Source of the DNA: REEB95 sp963762425
GTDB lineage: Bacteria > Pseudomonadota > Alphaproteobacteria > ATCC43930 > CGMCC-115725
Assembly: GCA_963762425.1 (NCBI GenBank)
Contig: CAVXKY010000004.1
Location: forward strand, 248,001 to 312,000
DNA: 64,000 nucleotides
Reading direction: 5' to 3'
Shown: positions 30,117 through 37,778 of the stretch, in pieces
Layout of the letters: every line of letters begins with the position of its first letter
Position numbering within the stretch: the first letter of the stretch is position 1
Notes under the pieces: generated by a model
Told to the model about the DNA's origin: nothing
Databases searched by the model: none
Seen by the model: only the letters and a program-made list of their open reading frames with translations
Position numbers and translations under genes: made by a program

Positions 30117-31081
30117 GAACGGCGCTCCATGCCGGGCAGCGAAGCGATGCGGCGCAACGCCTCGTCGACCCCGGCTTGCTCGGCCAGCATCTGCTCGGCG
30201 GCGCGTTCCGGATCCGGCATGTCGAGCAGCGCATAGGCGTGGTTGCGGGTGAGGCGGCCGGACGAGACCAGTTCCTTCAGCTTTGGCGGCAGACCCATCA
30301 GCCGCAGGGTGCGGACGATATGCGCGATGTCGCAGCCGGTCGCGGCCGAGACGTCGCGCGGATCGAGCGAGAATTCGGTCATCAGTCGCAGATAGGCGCG
30401 CGCCTCGTCGATCGGCGACAAATCGCCCACGCTCAGATTTTCGGTGAGCGAGGCGAGCACCGCTTCGGGGTCGCCGAGATTGGTCACAACCGCTGCGATC
30501 TGCGTCAGGCCGAGACGCCGCGCCGCGCGCCAGCGGCGCCTGCCGGCGATGATCTCATAGCGGCCTTCGTCGCCCAGCTTGCGCCGCACCAGGATCGGCT
30601 GGCGTATGCCCTCGCGGGCGATCGACGCCACCAGCGCCTCGGGCGCGTCGCTCTCGCCGTGACGCGTACCGACGGTGCCAAGGTCGAACACCGCGGGCGG
30701 CAGGATAAGGGTGGCGGCGTCTTCAGCCGGCGCGCCTTGCGCGGGCGCATAGGATGCGGCTTGCGGCGCCGGCCGCAGCGGAATCGGCGGCGCGGCCGGA
30801 CGAGGGCTCGCGGCGGGAACCGGACGCGGCATCTGTTCGACGACGCCGCGCGGCGGGGCCATGCGGGTTACCGGCGGCGCTGTGGGAATTGGGCGGGGGG
30901 CTTGTTCGATGTTGCTGCGCGCGAGGGGTTCGGGTGCGAGCATCACGCCTTCGGCGGCGGCGGTCTCGACGATCATCCGGCCCAACCATTGCGACAACGG
31001 CAGGCCGGCACTCTGCGCGGCGGACTCGGCCGCATCGCGCGCGATGGCAGAAACTCGATCGAGTTGCCACGACCCCGCCAT
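30113..31081 (-). CDS. ParB-like protein with polarity-type N-terminal motif
   Basis: A 322-residue protein. Residues 1-40 (MAGSWQLDRVSAIARDAAES..GLPLSQWLGRMIVE) share the N-terminal motif of the downstream PodJ-like protein. A Pro/Ala-rich linker reaches about residue 125. The ParB N-domain follows: LVASIAREGIRQPILVRR, then IIAGRRRWRAARRLG (the GxRRxRA nucleotide motif), then LTENLSVGDLSPIDEARAY. A helix-turn-helix region comes next (DVSAATGCDIAHIVRTLRLMGLP, then SGRLTRNHAYALLDMPD). The usual ENxQRxD CTP-site segment reads ENLSVGD. The chromosomal parABS partner parA is not adjacent, so this is probably a paralogue, not the main ParB. Confidence 0.78.
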   Translation of the reverse strand: MAGSWQLDRVSAIARDAAESAAQSAGLPLSQWLGRMIVETAAAEGVMLAPEPLARSNIEQAPRPIPTAPPVTRMAPPRGVVEQMPRPVPAASPRPAAPPIPLRPAPQAASYAPAQGAPAEDAATLILPPAVFDLGTVGTRHGESDAPEALVASIAREGIRQPILVRRKLGDEGRYEIIAGRRRWRAARRLGLTQIAAVVTNLGDPEAVLASLTENLSVGDLSPIDEARAYLRLMTEFSLDPRDVSAATGCDIAHIVRTLRLMGLPPKLKELVSSGRLTRNHAYALLDMPDPERAAEQMLAEQAGVDEALRRIASLPGMERRS

Positions 31082-31121
31082 CAGGCTATCCCTCCGAACC
31101 CGCTAACCTCGCATTAGTTCG

Positions 31122-31156
31122 ACTATAAGACATATTAATGGTTAATGCTTCGTTAT
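31122..31156 (-). promoter_or_regulatory. Candidate CtrA-controlled promoter of the ParB-like/PodJ-like operon
   Basis: The CtrA consensus is TTAA-N7-TTAA. Here the plus strand has TTAA (31142-31145), seven bases, then TTAT (31153-31156), matching 7 of 8 positions. The box lies where the -35 would be for a minus-strand -10 element TATAGT (31127-31122). That is the layout of CtrA-activated promoters. The ParB-like start is 41 bases further on. Confidence 0.5.
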
Positions 31157-31184
31157 CAAAACCTCATATAAGTCCTGGCTTGCA

Positions 31185-31214
31185 TTGACGATTCGTTAAG
31201 ATCAGGCCTAAGCT
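31185..31214 (+). promoter_or_regulatory. Putative promoter for the zapA operon
   Basis: TTGACG (31185-31190), 18-base spacer, TAAGCT (31209-31214). A GANTC site (31190-31194) overlaps the -35 edge and another lies at 31249-31253, so methylation-dependent timing is possible. Confidence 0.4.
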
Positions 31215-31241
31215 AATGGCCTTAGCAAAGGGGGGCGTGCT

Positions 31242-31433
31242 CTGGGCAGAATCGAAGAAGCCGCTAAGCAACTCGAACAAGCGGTGACGCAACTCGAAGC
31301 CGCCACGCGCAGCCTGTCCGGCAAGCCCGCCGCCAGCCCGGCGCGGCCGGCGTCGTCGCCCGAGTCGGAGGTCGATGTCGCCAACCGGCTCGACGCCGTG
31401 ATCAGCCGGCTCGATCGGGTGCTGGAGGGCTGA
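31242..31433 (+). CDS. Small coiled-coil protein upstream of zapA (start uncertain)
   Basis: An open frame of about 63 residues. It begins LGRIEEAAKQLEQAVTQLEAA, has a Pro/Ala/Ser linker, and ends with a second helix, VANRLDAVISRLDRVLEG. Its stop overlaps the zapA ATG (TGATG), as for the short coiled-coil (DUF4164-like) genes found before zapA in this class. There is no ATG, GTG or TTG in frame: translation would need the CTG at 31242. Alternatively, one missing base in the run of six G at 31230-31235 would bring the ATG at 31216 into frame. Confidence 0.5.
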   Translation: MGRIEEAAKQLEQAVTQLEAATRSLSGKPAASPARPASSPESEVDVANRLDAVISRLDRVLEG

Positions 31434-31765
31434 TGCCGCAGGTCACCATCGCCATTAACGGGCGTTCCTATGCCATCGCCTGCGATCCGGGCGAGGAAGA
31501 TCGCATCCGCCAGCTGGCGCGCATGATCGACGCCAAGGTGGTGGGCTTCGCCAAGGACGCCCCCCAGGCCGGCGAGGCGCGCCTCTTGGTGCTGGCCGCG
31601 TTGCTGCTGGCCGACGAACTGGCCGAAACCAAGGAGGCGCTGCGCCGCGGCCGCGAGCGCGGACCGGCTCCCAACGGCGACGAGGCCGCCCTGGCCTCCG
31701 GCATCGACCGGCTGGCAAGCCGCATCGAGACGGTTGCGGCGCGGCTCGAAGCGTCACACATATAA
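31433..31765 (+). CDS. zapA: Cell division protein ZapA
   Basis: A 110-residue FtsZ-ring-associated protein that cross-links FtsZ filaments. The N-terminal globular part has VTIAINGRSYAIACDPGEEDRI and LARMIDAKVVGF, then LLVLAALLLADELAE, all typical of ZapA. The C-terminal part is a coiled coil (SGIDRLASRIETVAARLEA). It precedes 6S RNA and the 5-FCL gene, the same order as in many proteobacteria. Confidence 0.9.
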   Translation: MPQVTIAINGRSYAIACDPGEEDRIRQLARMIDAKVVGFAKDAPQAGEARLLVLAALLLADELAETKEALRRGRERGPAPNGDEAALASGIDRLASRIETVAARLEASHI

Positions 31766-31783
31766 GCGTGGTATACAGAGTAA

Positions 31784-31946
31784 GAGGATGGGGCTGCGCG
31801 GTGCGTTAGGCCGCAAGAACCCCGGGGCCGATATGTAACTCTAGGGGACTGTCCCTACCGGGACCCTGGTTTCGGCATATGGTTCCCACCTGCGTAAGCG
31901 GGCCACGAGGGTTAAGCCATGCCGACGGCCGTCGCGGCTCCATCCT
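31784..31946 (+). ncRNA. ssrS: 6S RNA
   Basis: The 160-base region between zapA and the 5-FCL gene has the 6S RNA layout. The closing stem pairs GGATGGGGCTGCG (31786-31798) with CGCGGCTCCATCC (31933-31945). The central part (CTCTAGGGGACTGTCCCTACCG and the facing TTCGGCATATGGTTCCCACC) forms the open promoter-mimic bubble flanked by stems. A T-rich tail (CCTTTCTGATTTTC) follows. A TATACA -10 element sits just upstream at 31772. 6S RNA binds sigma70 RNA polymerase in stationary phase. Confidence 0.85.
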
Positions 31947-31992
31947 TTCTGATTTTCTATTTCTTCCATTGCTTGAAGGTTGCGCTCGCGGC

Positions 31993-32589
31993 ATGAACGG
32001 GGCTGATGACATCGGCAAGCTGAAGGGCGCGTTGCGCGCCGCCGCGCGCGAACGCCGCGCCATTTTCTTCCGCGCCAACGGCGCCGCGGTGGCGAAGAAG
32101 CTGTGCGAATTCATACCCGAGCTCTATCTGCCGCATAACGCGGTGATCGCGGGTTATGCCCAGCGCGGCAGCGAGCTCGATCCGCTGCCCGCGCTCACAT
32201 ATCTCGCCGGCCGCGGCCATCTCTTGGCCTTGCCGGCGGCGGTGGCCAAGGACCAGAAGCTGGTTTTCCGCGCCTGGAAGCCGGGCGATCCGCTCGAGCC
32301 CGACGCCATCGGCAATCCCGCGCCCTTGCCGTCTTCGCCCGAACTCGTGCCATCCGTGCTGTTTCTGCCCATGACCGCTTTTGACGGGCAGGGGCGCCGG
32401 CTCGGCAGCGGGTTCAATCTGTTCGGCCCCACCATCGCGGATTTGCGCGTGCGGGGCCCGCTGCGGGTCGTCGGCCTGGGCTTCTCCATCCAAGAGGAGC
32501 GCGCCGTGCCGTTCGAGTCCGGCGACGTCATGCTCGACGGCGTCGTCACCGAGCGTGGCGTGGTATGGTTCCGCAATAACAAATCCTGA
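31993..32589 (+). CDS. 5-formyltetrahydrofolate cyclo-ligase family protein
   Basis: A 198-residue protein of the 5-FCL (YgfA) family, which converts 5-formyl-THF to 5,10-methenyl-THF. Conserved parts: LKGALRAAARERRAIF at the start, IAGYAQRGSELDPLPAL, VPSVLFLPMTAFDGQGRRLG, and GLGFSIQEERAVPFESGDVMLDGVVTE. The family loop GGGYYDRT after RLG is replaced by SGFNLFGPT, so activity may be altered. The ATG at 31993 is chosen because a longer frame would run into the 6S RNA gene. The place behind zapA and ssrS supports the family call. Confidence 0.8.
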   Translation: MNGADDIGKLKGALRAAARERRAIFFRANGAAVAKKLCEFIPELYLPHNAVIAGYAQRGSELDPLPALTYLAGRGHLLALPAAVAKDQKLVFRAWKPGDPLEPDAIGNPAPLPSSPELVPSVLFLPMTAFDGQGRRLGSGFNLFGPTIADLRVRGPLRVVGLGFSIQEERAVPFESGDVMLDGVVTERGVVWFRNNKS

Positions 32590-32599
32590 GGAAGTGTCG

Positions 32600-33457
32600 A
32601 TGCGGTTTCTGTTGCTGGGCGACGTGGTGGGCAAGGCGGGACGCGAGGAGGTGGTGCGCGAATTGCCGCGTCTGCGGCACGAGCTCGCGCTCGATTTCAC
32701 CGCCGTCAACGGCGAGAACGCGGCGCATGGCTTCGGCATCACGCCGCAAATCTGCGCCGAGCTTTACGCCGCCGGCGCCGATGTCATCACCACCGGCAAC
32801 CATGTCTGGGACCGCAAGGAGATCATTCCCTATATCGGCGGCGATCCGCGTCTGCTGCGGCCGCTGAATTTCCCCTCCGGCACGCCGGGCAAGGGTGCCG
32901 GCGTGTTCGCGCTCAAGGACGGCCGCAAGCTGGTGGTGGCGAACGCCATGGCGCGGCTTTTCATGGACACGCTGGACGATCCCTTCGCGGCGGTGGGCGC
33001 GCTCCTGGACGAGCATCCCCTGGGCAAGGGGACATCCATCCTGCTCGATTTCCACGGCGAGGCCAGTTCGGAAAAGACGGCGATGGGCTATTTCTGCGAC
33101 GGCCGCGCCTCCGCCGTGCTCGGCACCCACTGCCACGTGCCTTGCGCCGATCACCGCCTCCTGCCCAAGGGCACGGCCTACGTGACCGATGTCGGCATGT
33201 GCGGCGATTACGATTCGGTCATCGGCATGCAGGCGGAAAACGCGGTCGCCCGCTTCACCAAGAAGATGCCGGGCGAGCGGCTGCTGCCGGCCGAGGGCCA
33301 GGCCACGCTGTGCGGCATGCTGGTCGAGACCGACGACGCGACCGGCCTGGCGCTGCAAATCGCGCCGCTGCGCCTGGGCGGCAGGCTCGATCCGGCTTGG
33401 CCGGGCGAGCGGATTCCGGCCGGAGCGCTGTCCGCTGGGTCAACCGTCGCGCCGTAA
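32600..33457 (+). CDS. YmdB-family metallophosphoesterase
   Basis: A 285-residue TIGR00282 phosphoesterase. Metal-site motifs are LLLGDVVGKAGRE (residue 3 on), AVNGENAAHGFGI, TTGNHVWDRKE, LLDFHGEASSEK and VLGTHCHVPCAD. The family has 2',3'-cyclic nucleotide phosphodiesterase activity in Bacillus (YmdB). The ATG at 32600 has a GAGGAAG ribosome site and lies 10 bases after the 5-FCL stop. Its natural substrate in alphaproteobacteria is not established. Confidence 0.87.
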   Translation: MRFLLLGDVVGKAGREEVVRELPRLRHELALDFTAVNGENAAHGFGITPQICAELYAAGADVITTGNHVWDRKEIIPYIGGDPRLLRPLNFPSGTPGKGAGVFALKDGRKLVVANAMARLFMDTLDDPFAAVGALLDEHPLGKGTSILLDFHGEASSEKTAMGYFCDGRASAVLGTHCHVPCADHRLLPKGTAYVTDVGMCGDYDSVIGMQAENAVARFTKKMPGERLLPAEGQATLCGMLVETDDATGLALQIAPLRLGGRLDPAWPGERIPAGALSAGSTVAP

Positions 33458-33571
33458 TGCTGCCATATTGCGCGGCTAGGTAGCCTTGGGGTGAGTCGAA
33501 GGGCGAATGGCCGTTGATTCAGGCGATATGCTATGGTCCCGGGCCGCGAACACATGGCTTAGCAAACGACC

Positions 33572-34321
33572 ATGGCTGGACATTCCCAATTCAAGAACAT
33601 CATGCATCGCAAGGGCGCGCAGGACAAAAAGCGCGCCAAGGTCTTTACCAAGATCATCCGCGAGCTCACGACCTCCGCCCGTGCGGGATTACCCGATCCG
33701 GCGGCCAATCCGCGCCTCAGGGCCGCCATCATGATGGCGAAAGAGGCCAACATGCCGCGCGACACCATCGAGCGCGCGATCAAGCGCGGCGCCGGCGGCG
33801 CCGACACCGAGCACTACGAAGAGGTGCGCTACGAGGGCTATGGACCGGGCGGGGTCGCGGTCATCGTCGAGGCGCTGACCGACAACCGCAACCGCACCGC
33901 CAGCGAGATCCGCGCCGCCTTCGCCAAGGCCGGCGGCAATCTCGGCGAAAGCAACAGCGTCAGCTTCCTGTTCGACCGGGTCGGCCAGGTGGTCTATCCG
34001 GCGTCATCGGTGAAGGCCGATGCGCTGTTCGAGGCCGCGGTCGAGGCCGGCGCCGAGGACATCGAGAGCGTGGGCGGTGAACAGGTGGTGAGCTGCGCGC
34101 CCGAATCGCTGAACGCGGTGCGCGACGCGCTCGAGGCGCGATTCGGCCCGCCGCAATCCGCCAAGCTGGTATGGAAGCCCAAGGCGCTGTCACCAATCGG
34201 CAATGACGACGCCGTATCCCTGTTCAAACTCCTGGAGACCCTGGAAGATAGCGACGACGTGCAAAACATATCCGCCAATTTCGAGGTGGCCGACGACGTT
34301 CTGGCGCGGTTGAGCGCTTGA
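33572..34321 (+). CDS. yebC: YebC/PmpR-family protein
   Basis: A 249-residue member of the YebC/TACO1 family. The start MAGHSQFKNIMHRKGAQDKKR is diagnostic, followed by FTKIIRELTTSARAG, NMPRDTIERAIKRGAGG, YEEVRYEGYGPGGVAVIVEALTDNRNRTASEIR and GGNLGESNSVSFLFDR. Family members act as transcriptional regulators or help ribosomes through proline stretches. The gene precedes ruvCAB, its usual place. Confidence 0.95.
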   Translation: MAGHSQFKNIMHRKGAQDKKRAKVFTKIIRELTTSARAGLPDPAANPRLRAAIMMAKEANMPRDTIERAIKRGAGGADTEHYEEVRYEGYGPGGVAVIVEALTDNRNRTASEIRAAFAKAGGNLGESNSVSFLFDRVGQVVYPASSVKADALFEAAVEAGAEDIESVGGEQVVSCAPESLNAVRDALEARFGPPQSAKLVWKPKALSPIGNDDAVSLFKLLETLEDSDDVQNISANFEVADDVLARLSA

Positions 34322-34353
34322 GCCCGCCAGCATCGCCTCATTCGGGAACCGTC

Positions 34354-34851
34354 ATGCGCCTTCTCGGACTCGATCCCGGCCTGATCCGCACCGGCTGGGG
34401 CGTCATCGACGCCGATGGCAATCGGCTGCGCTATGTCGCCTGCGGCCTGATCGCCGTGCCGGAAAAGGATTCACTCGCCTCGCGGCTGGCTGGTCTCTTC
34501 CGCGCCTTGAACGAAGTGCTCGACCGCTTCGTGCCCGATCAGGCGGCGGTGGAGGAAAGTTTCGTCAACCGGAACCCGGCCTCGACGCTGAAGCTGGGCC
34601 TGGCGCGCGGCGTGGTGCTGCTGGCGCCGGCCGCGCGCGGATTGCCCGTGTTCGAATACGCCGCCAATCTGATCAAGAAATCGATCACCGGCGCCGGTCA
34701 TGCGGAAAAGCGCCAGGTCGAGGCCATGGTGCATCGGCTGCTGCCGGGCGCGGCGGCGGATTCATCCGACGCCGCCGACGCCCTGGCATGCGCCATCTGC
34801 CATGCCCACCACGCAGCATCCAACCGCGCCTTGGAGAGCGTCGCGCGATGA
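34354..34851 (+). CDS. ruvC: Holliday junction resolvase RuvC
   Basis: A 165-residue endonuclease that cuts Holliday junctions. The catalytic acidic residues lie in LGLDPGLIRTGWG (Asp7), AVEESFVNRNP (Glu), and the C-terminal SDAADALACAICH (paired Asp residues). The ATG at 34354 gives the family start MRLLGLDPG; a TTG at 34318 is in frame but adds 12 unrelated residues. The stop overlaps the ruvA start (ATGA). Confidence 0.95.
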   Translation: MRLLGLDPGLIRTGWGVIDADGNRLRYVACGLIAVPEKDSLASRLAGLFRALNEVLDRFVPDQAAVEESFVNRNPASTLKLGLARGVVLLAPAARGLPVFEYAANLIKKSITGAGHAEKRQVEAMVHRLLPGAAADSSDAADALACAICHAHHAASNRALESVAR

Positions 34852-35438
34852 TCGCTCTCCTGGCCGGCATCGTCGATCAAGCGGGCGCCGACAGCCTGGT
34901 GCTGGACGTCAACGGGGTGGGCTATCTCGTCTTCTGCTCCAAGCGCACCCTGTCGCGCATCCCCGGCCACGGCGAGCCGCTCAAGCTCCTGATCGAGACC
35001 CATGTGCGCGAGGACCACATCCATCTCTACGGCTTCGTCGAGGAGGCCGAGCGTTCCTGGTTCCGGCTGTTGCTGACGGTGCAGGGCGTGGGCGCGCGCA
35101 CCGCGTTGGCGATCCTCGGCGCGCTCGCGCCCGATCATCTCGCCAACGCCATCCTGGCACAGGACAAGACGGCGGTCACCCGCGCCGACGGCGTCGGCCC
35201 CAAACTGGCATCACGCATCCTGGTTGAGTTGAAGGACAAGGCGGCGGGATTGGCGCCAATGCCGGCGTTGGCCGGATTGCCCGGCGGCGCCACCTCCGAC
35301 GCGGTCTCGGCGCTGGTCAATCTGGGCTATCAGCGCGGCGACGCCTACGGCGTGATCGCCGAGATCGCGCGCAAGCTCGGCCCCGAGGCGCGGCTTGACG
35401 CGCTCATCAAGGCCGGGCTGAAGGAGCTTGGGCGATGA
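34848..35438 (+). CDS. ruvA: Holliday junction DNA helicase subunit RuvA
   Basis: A 196-residue tetrameric junction-binding protein. The OB domain begins MIALLAGIVDQAGADSLVLDVNGVGY. Helix-hairpin-helix motifs follow (VQGVGARTALAIL and RADGVGPKLASRILVELK). After a flexible linker, domain III (SDAVSALVNLGYQRGDAYGVI) binds RuvB. It overlaps ruvC and ruvB by four bases at each end. Confidence 0.95.
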   Translation: MIALLAGIVDQAGADSLVLDVNGVGYLVFCSKRTLSRIPGHGEPLKLLIETHVREDHIHLYGFVEEAERSWFRLLLTVQGVGARTALAILGALAPDHLANAILAQDKTAVTRADGVGPKLASRILVELKDKAAGLAPMPALAGLPGGATSDAVSALVNLGYQRGDAYGVIAEIARKLGPEARLDALIKAGLKELGR

Positions 35439-36487
35439 ACGCGCCGCGTATCCTGTCCGCCGAACGTCGCCCCGAGGACGCCGAGCCCTCGCTGCGCCCG
35501 TCCACGCTCAAGGAATTCGTCGGCCAGCAGGCCTTGCGCGACAATCTCGGCGTCTTCGTCAAGGCGGCGCGGGCGCGCAACGAGGCGCTCGATCACGTGC
35601 TGCTGTCGGGGCCGCCCGGCCTCGGCAAGACCACGCTCGCCCAGATCATCGCGCGCGAGATGGGCGCGGGCTTCCGCGCCACCTCGGGCCCGGTGATCCA
35701 GCGCGCCGGCGATCTGGCCGCGATCCTCACCAACCTTGAGGTGCGCGACGTCCTGTTCATCGACGAGATCCACCGCCTCGCCCCGGCGGTCGAGGAGATT
35801 CTCTATCCGGCGATGGAGGATTTCGAGCTCGATTTGATGATCGGCGAAGGGCCGGCGGCGCGCTCGGTCAAGATCGATCTGCCCGCTTTCACGCTCATTG
35901 GCGCCACCACGCGTTCCGGCCTCATCACCCGGCCGCTGCGCGAGCGCTTCGGCATCCCCCTGCGGCTCCAGTTCTACGAAACATCCGAGCTGAAGGAGAT
36001 CGTGGCGCGCGGCGCCCGTATCCTCGGCATGGAACTCGACGGCGAGGGTGCGGGCGAGATCGCGCGGCGTTCGCGCGGCACGCCGCGGGTGGCCTCGCGG
36101 TTGTTGCGCCGGGTGCGCGATTTCGCCGCGGTGGCGGGGGCGAAACGAGTCGACGCGCGCGTCGCCGACGAAGCCTTGAAGCGTCTCGAGGTCGACGGCC
36201 AGGGCCTCGACGCCATGGACCGCCGCTATCTCCTGTGCATCGCCAAGCATTACGGCGGCGGGCCGGTCGGCGCCGACACCGTCGCCGCCGCCTTGGGCGA
36301 GGAGCGCGATGTGATCGAGGACGTGATCGAGCCCTATCTGGTGCAGCAAGGCCTGGTCCAGCGCACGCCGCGCGGCCGGATGCTGAGCGATGCCGGATTC
36401 CTCTATCTCGGCCTCGATGTCGCGCGGCCCAAGGGCGCGCAGCTCGATCTGCTCGCCGCCAAGGATGACGCGGAGGAGCCGGCATGA
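35435..36487 (+). CDS. ruvB: Holliday junction branch-migration ATPase RuvB
   Basis: A 350-residue AAA+ motor. Walker A is LLSGPPGLGKTTLAQ near residue 66 and Walker B LFIDEIHRLAPAVEE near 107. Sensor 1 is TLIGATTRSG, the arginine finger is in LRERFGIPLRLQFY, and the winged-helix C-domain has VIEPYLVQQGLVQRTPRGR. The start is the ATGA overlap with ruvA, and the stop overlaps ybgC in the same way. Confidence 0.97.
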   Translation: MNAPRILSAERRPEDAEPSLRPSTLKEFVGQQALRDNLGVFVKAARARNEALDHVLLSGPPGLGKTTLAQIIAREMGAGFRATSGPVIQRAGDLAAILTNLEVRDVLFIDEIHRLAPAVEEILYPAMEDFELDLMIGEGPAARSVKIDLPAFTLIGATTRSGLITRPLRERFGIPLRLQFYETSELKEIVARGARILGMELDGEGAGEIARRSRGTPRVASRLLRRVRDFAAVAGAKRVDARVADEALKRLEVDGQGLDAMDRRYLLCIAKHYGGGPVGADTVAAALGEERDVIEDVIEPYLVQQGLVQRTPRGRMLSDAGFLYLGLDVARPKGAQLDLLAAKDDAEEPA

Positions 36488-37008
36488 CTCTTCCGCGCGA
36501 AGGCCGCCGCGAGGGCGGCGTCCATCTCTATCCGGTCCATGTCTATTACGAGGATACCGATGCCGGCGGCGTCGTCTATTACGCCAATTATCTCAAATTC
36601 GCCGAGCGCGGCCGCAGCGAAGCGATCCGCGCGCTCGGAGCCCCGCCGCACGACCGGCTGCGCGAGGAAACCGGCGTGACGCTGGCGGTGCACAAGCTCG
36701 CCGCCGAATATCTGTCGCCGGCGCGGCTCGACGACGATCTGGTCGTGCGCACGCGCGTCAAATCGGTCTCGGGCGCGTCCGTGAGTCTCGAACAAGAAAT
36801 CTGGCGTGACGCAACGCGGCTCTTCGCCATGAGCTGCACCGTCGTCTGCATCGGCCGCAACGGGCGGCCGGCGCGCCTGCCGCCCGTCCTTGCGCAAGCG
36901 CTCGCCAACACCGATCCCGCCACCCTCCGGCCCGCCCCGCGGCTGGCAAATTCTTCCCCCAAAACTCCCCCAAAAACTTCGAAAGCGATGAAAGCCCATG
37001 CAAGGTAA
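36484..37008 (+). CDS. ybgC: Tol-Pal system-associated acyl-CoA thioesterase
   Basis: A 174-residue hotdog-fold thioesterase (4HBT). The active site lies in VYYEDTDAGGVVYYANYLKFAERGRSEAI, split here across residues 21-48, with the catalytic Asp in DTDAGG. YbgC acts on acyl-CoA/ACP at the inner membrane and is linked to phospholipid metabolism and Tol-Pal. The C-terminal 25 residues are Pro/Ser-rich. It overlaps tolQ by 11 bases. Confidence 0.92.
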   Translation: MTLPREGRREGGVHLYPVHVYYEDTDAGGVVYYANYLKFAERGRSEAIRALGAPPHDRLREETGVTLAVHKLAAEYLSPARLDDDLVVRTRVKSVSGASVSLEQEIWRDATRLFAMSCTVVCIGRNGRPARLPPVLAQALANTDPATLRPAPRLANSSPKTPPKTSKAMKAHAR

Positions 37009-37768
37009 TGCCGCCGACAACGCCGTGAATGCCCTCGCCAGCCCGACGACGCCCGTCGATGCCATGGCGCTGGGCGGTTCCGTGCCCCACGATCTGTCGA
37101 TCGTCTCGCTGTTCCTCCAAGCGGACACGATCGTCAAGCTCGTGCTCCTGCTGCTGATGGTCTGCTCGTTCTGGTCCTGGGCGGTGATCTTCGACAAGGT
37201 CAGCAAGCTGCGCCGCCTCCACCGCGACGCCGAGCGTTTCGAGGAAAGCTTCTGGTCGGGCGGTTCGCTCGATCAGCTCTACGATCATGTCGGGGAGCGG
37301 CCGGCCGATCCGATGTCGGCGGTGTTCGCCGCGGCGATGCGCGAATGGCGGCGCAGCGTGGCCAAGGGCCTGATCGAAAGCACCAGCATGCGCGCCAATC
37401 TGAAGGACCGGGTCGAGCGCGTGATGCAGATCACCCTCGGGCGCGAAATGGACCGGCTCGAGCGTTTCATGCCGTTCCTCGCCACCGTCGGCTCGACCGC
37501 GCCTTTCGTGGGCTTGTTCGGCACGGTGTGGGGCATCATGGCGAGCTTCCAGTCGATCGCCGCGGTCAAGAACACCAGCCTCGCCGTGGTGGCCCCGGGC
37601 ATCGCCGAGGCTCTCTTCGCCACCGCCTTGGGCCTGGTGGCGGCGATCCCGGCGGTGGTCGCCTACAACAAGTTCTCGACCGATTTCGGCCGCTATGCCA
37701 GCCGGCTGAGCGCCTTCGCCACCGAATTCAGCGCCATACTTTCGCGACAATTGGATGAGAAGTCGTAG
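36998..37768 (+). CDS. tolQ: Tol-Pal protein TolQ
   Basis: A 256-residue inner-membrane proton-channel subunit of the Tol motor, homologous to ExbB and MotA. Three membrane segments are visible: LVLLLLMVCSFWSWAVIF, then MPFLATVGSTAPFVGLFGTVWGIM, then LGLVAAIPAVVAYN. TVGSTAPFVGLFGTVWG is the signature of the second segment. It works with TolR and TolA to energise outer-membrane constriction. Confidence 0.95.
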   Translation: MQGNAADNAVNALASPTTPVDAMALGGSVPHDLSIVSLFLQADTIVKLVLLLLMVCSFWSWAVIFDKVSKLRRLHRDAERFEESFWSGGSLDQLYDHVGERPADPMSAVFAAAMREWRRSVAKGLIESTSMRANLKDRVERVMQITLGREMDRLERFMPFLATVGSTAPFVGLFGTVWGIMASFQSIAAVKNTSLAVVAPGIAEALFATALGLVAAIPAVVAYNKFSTDFGRYASRLSAFATEFSAILSRQLDEKS

Positions 37769-37778
37769 GATCTGAGCC

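Noticed and set aside
31879..31992. Upstream extension of the 5-FCL gene
   Set aside because: The extension lies within the 6S RNA gene and encodes no family-like residues.
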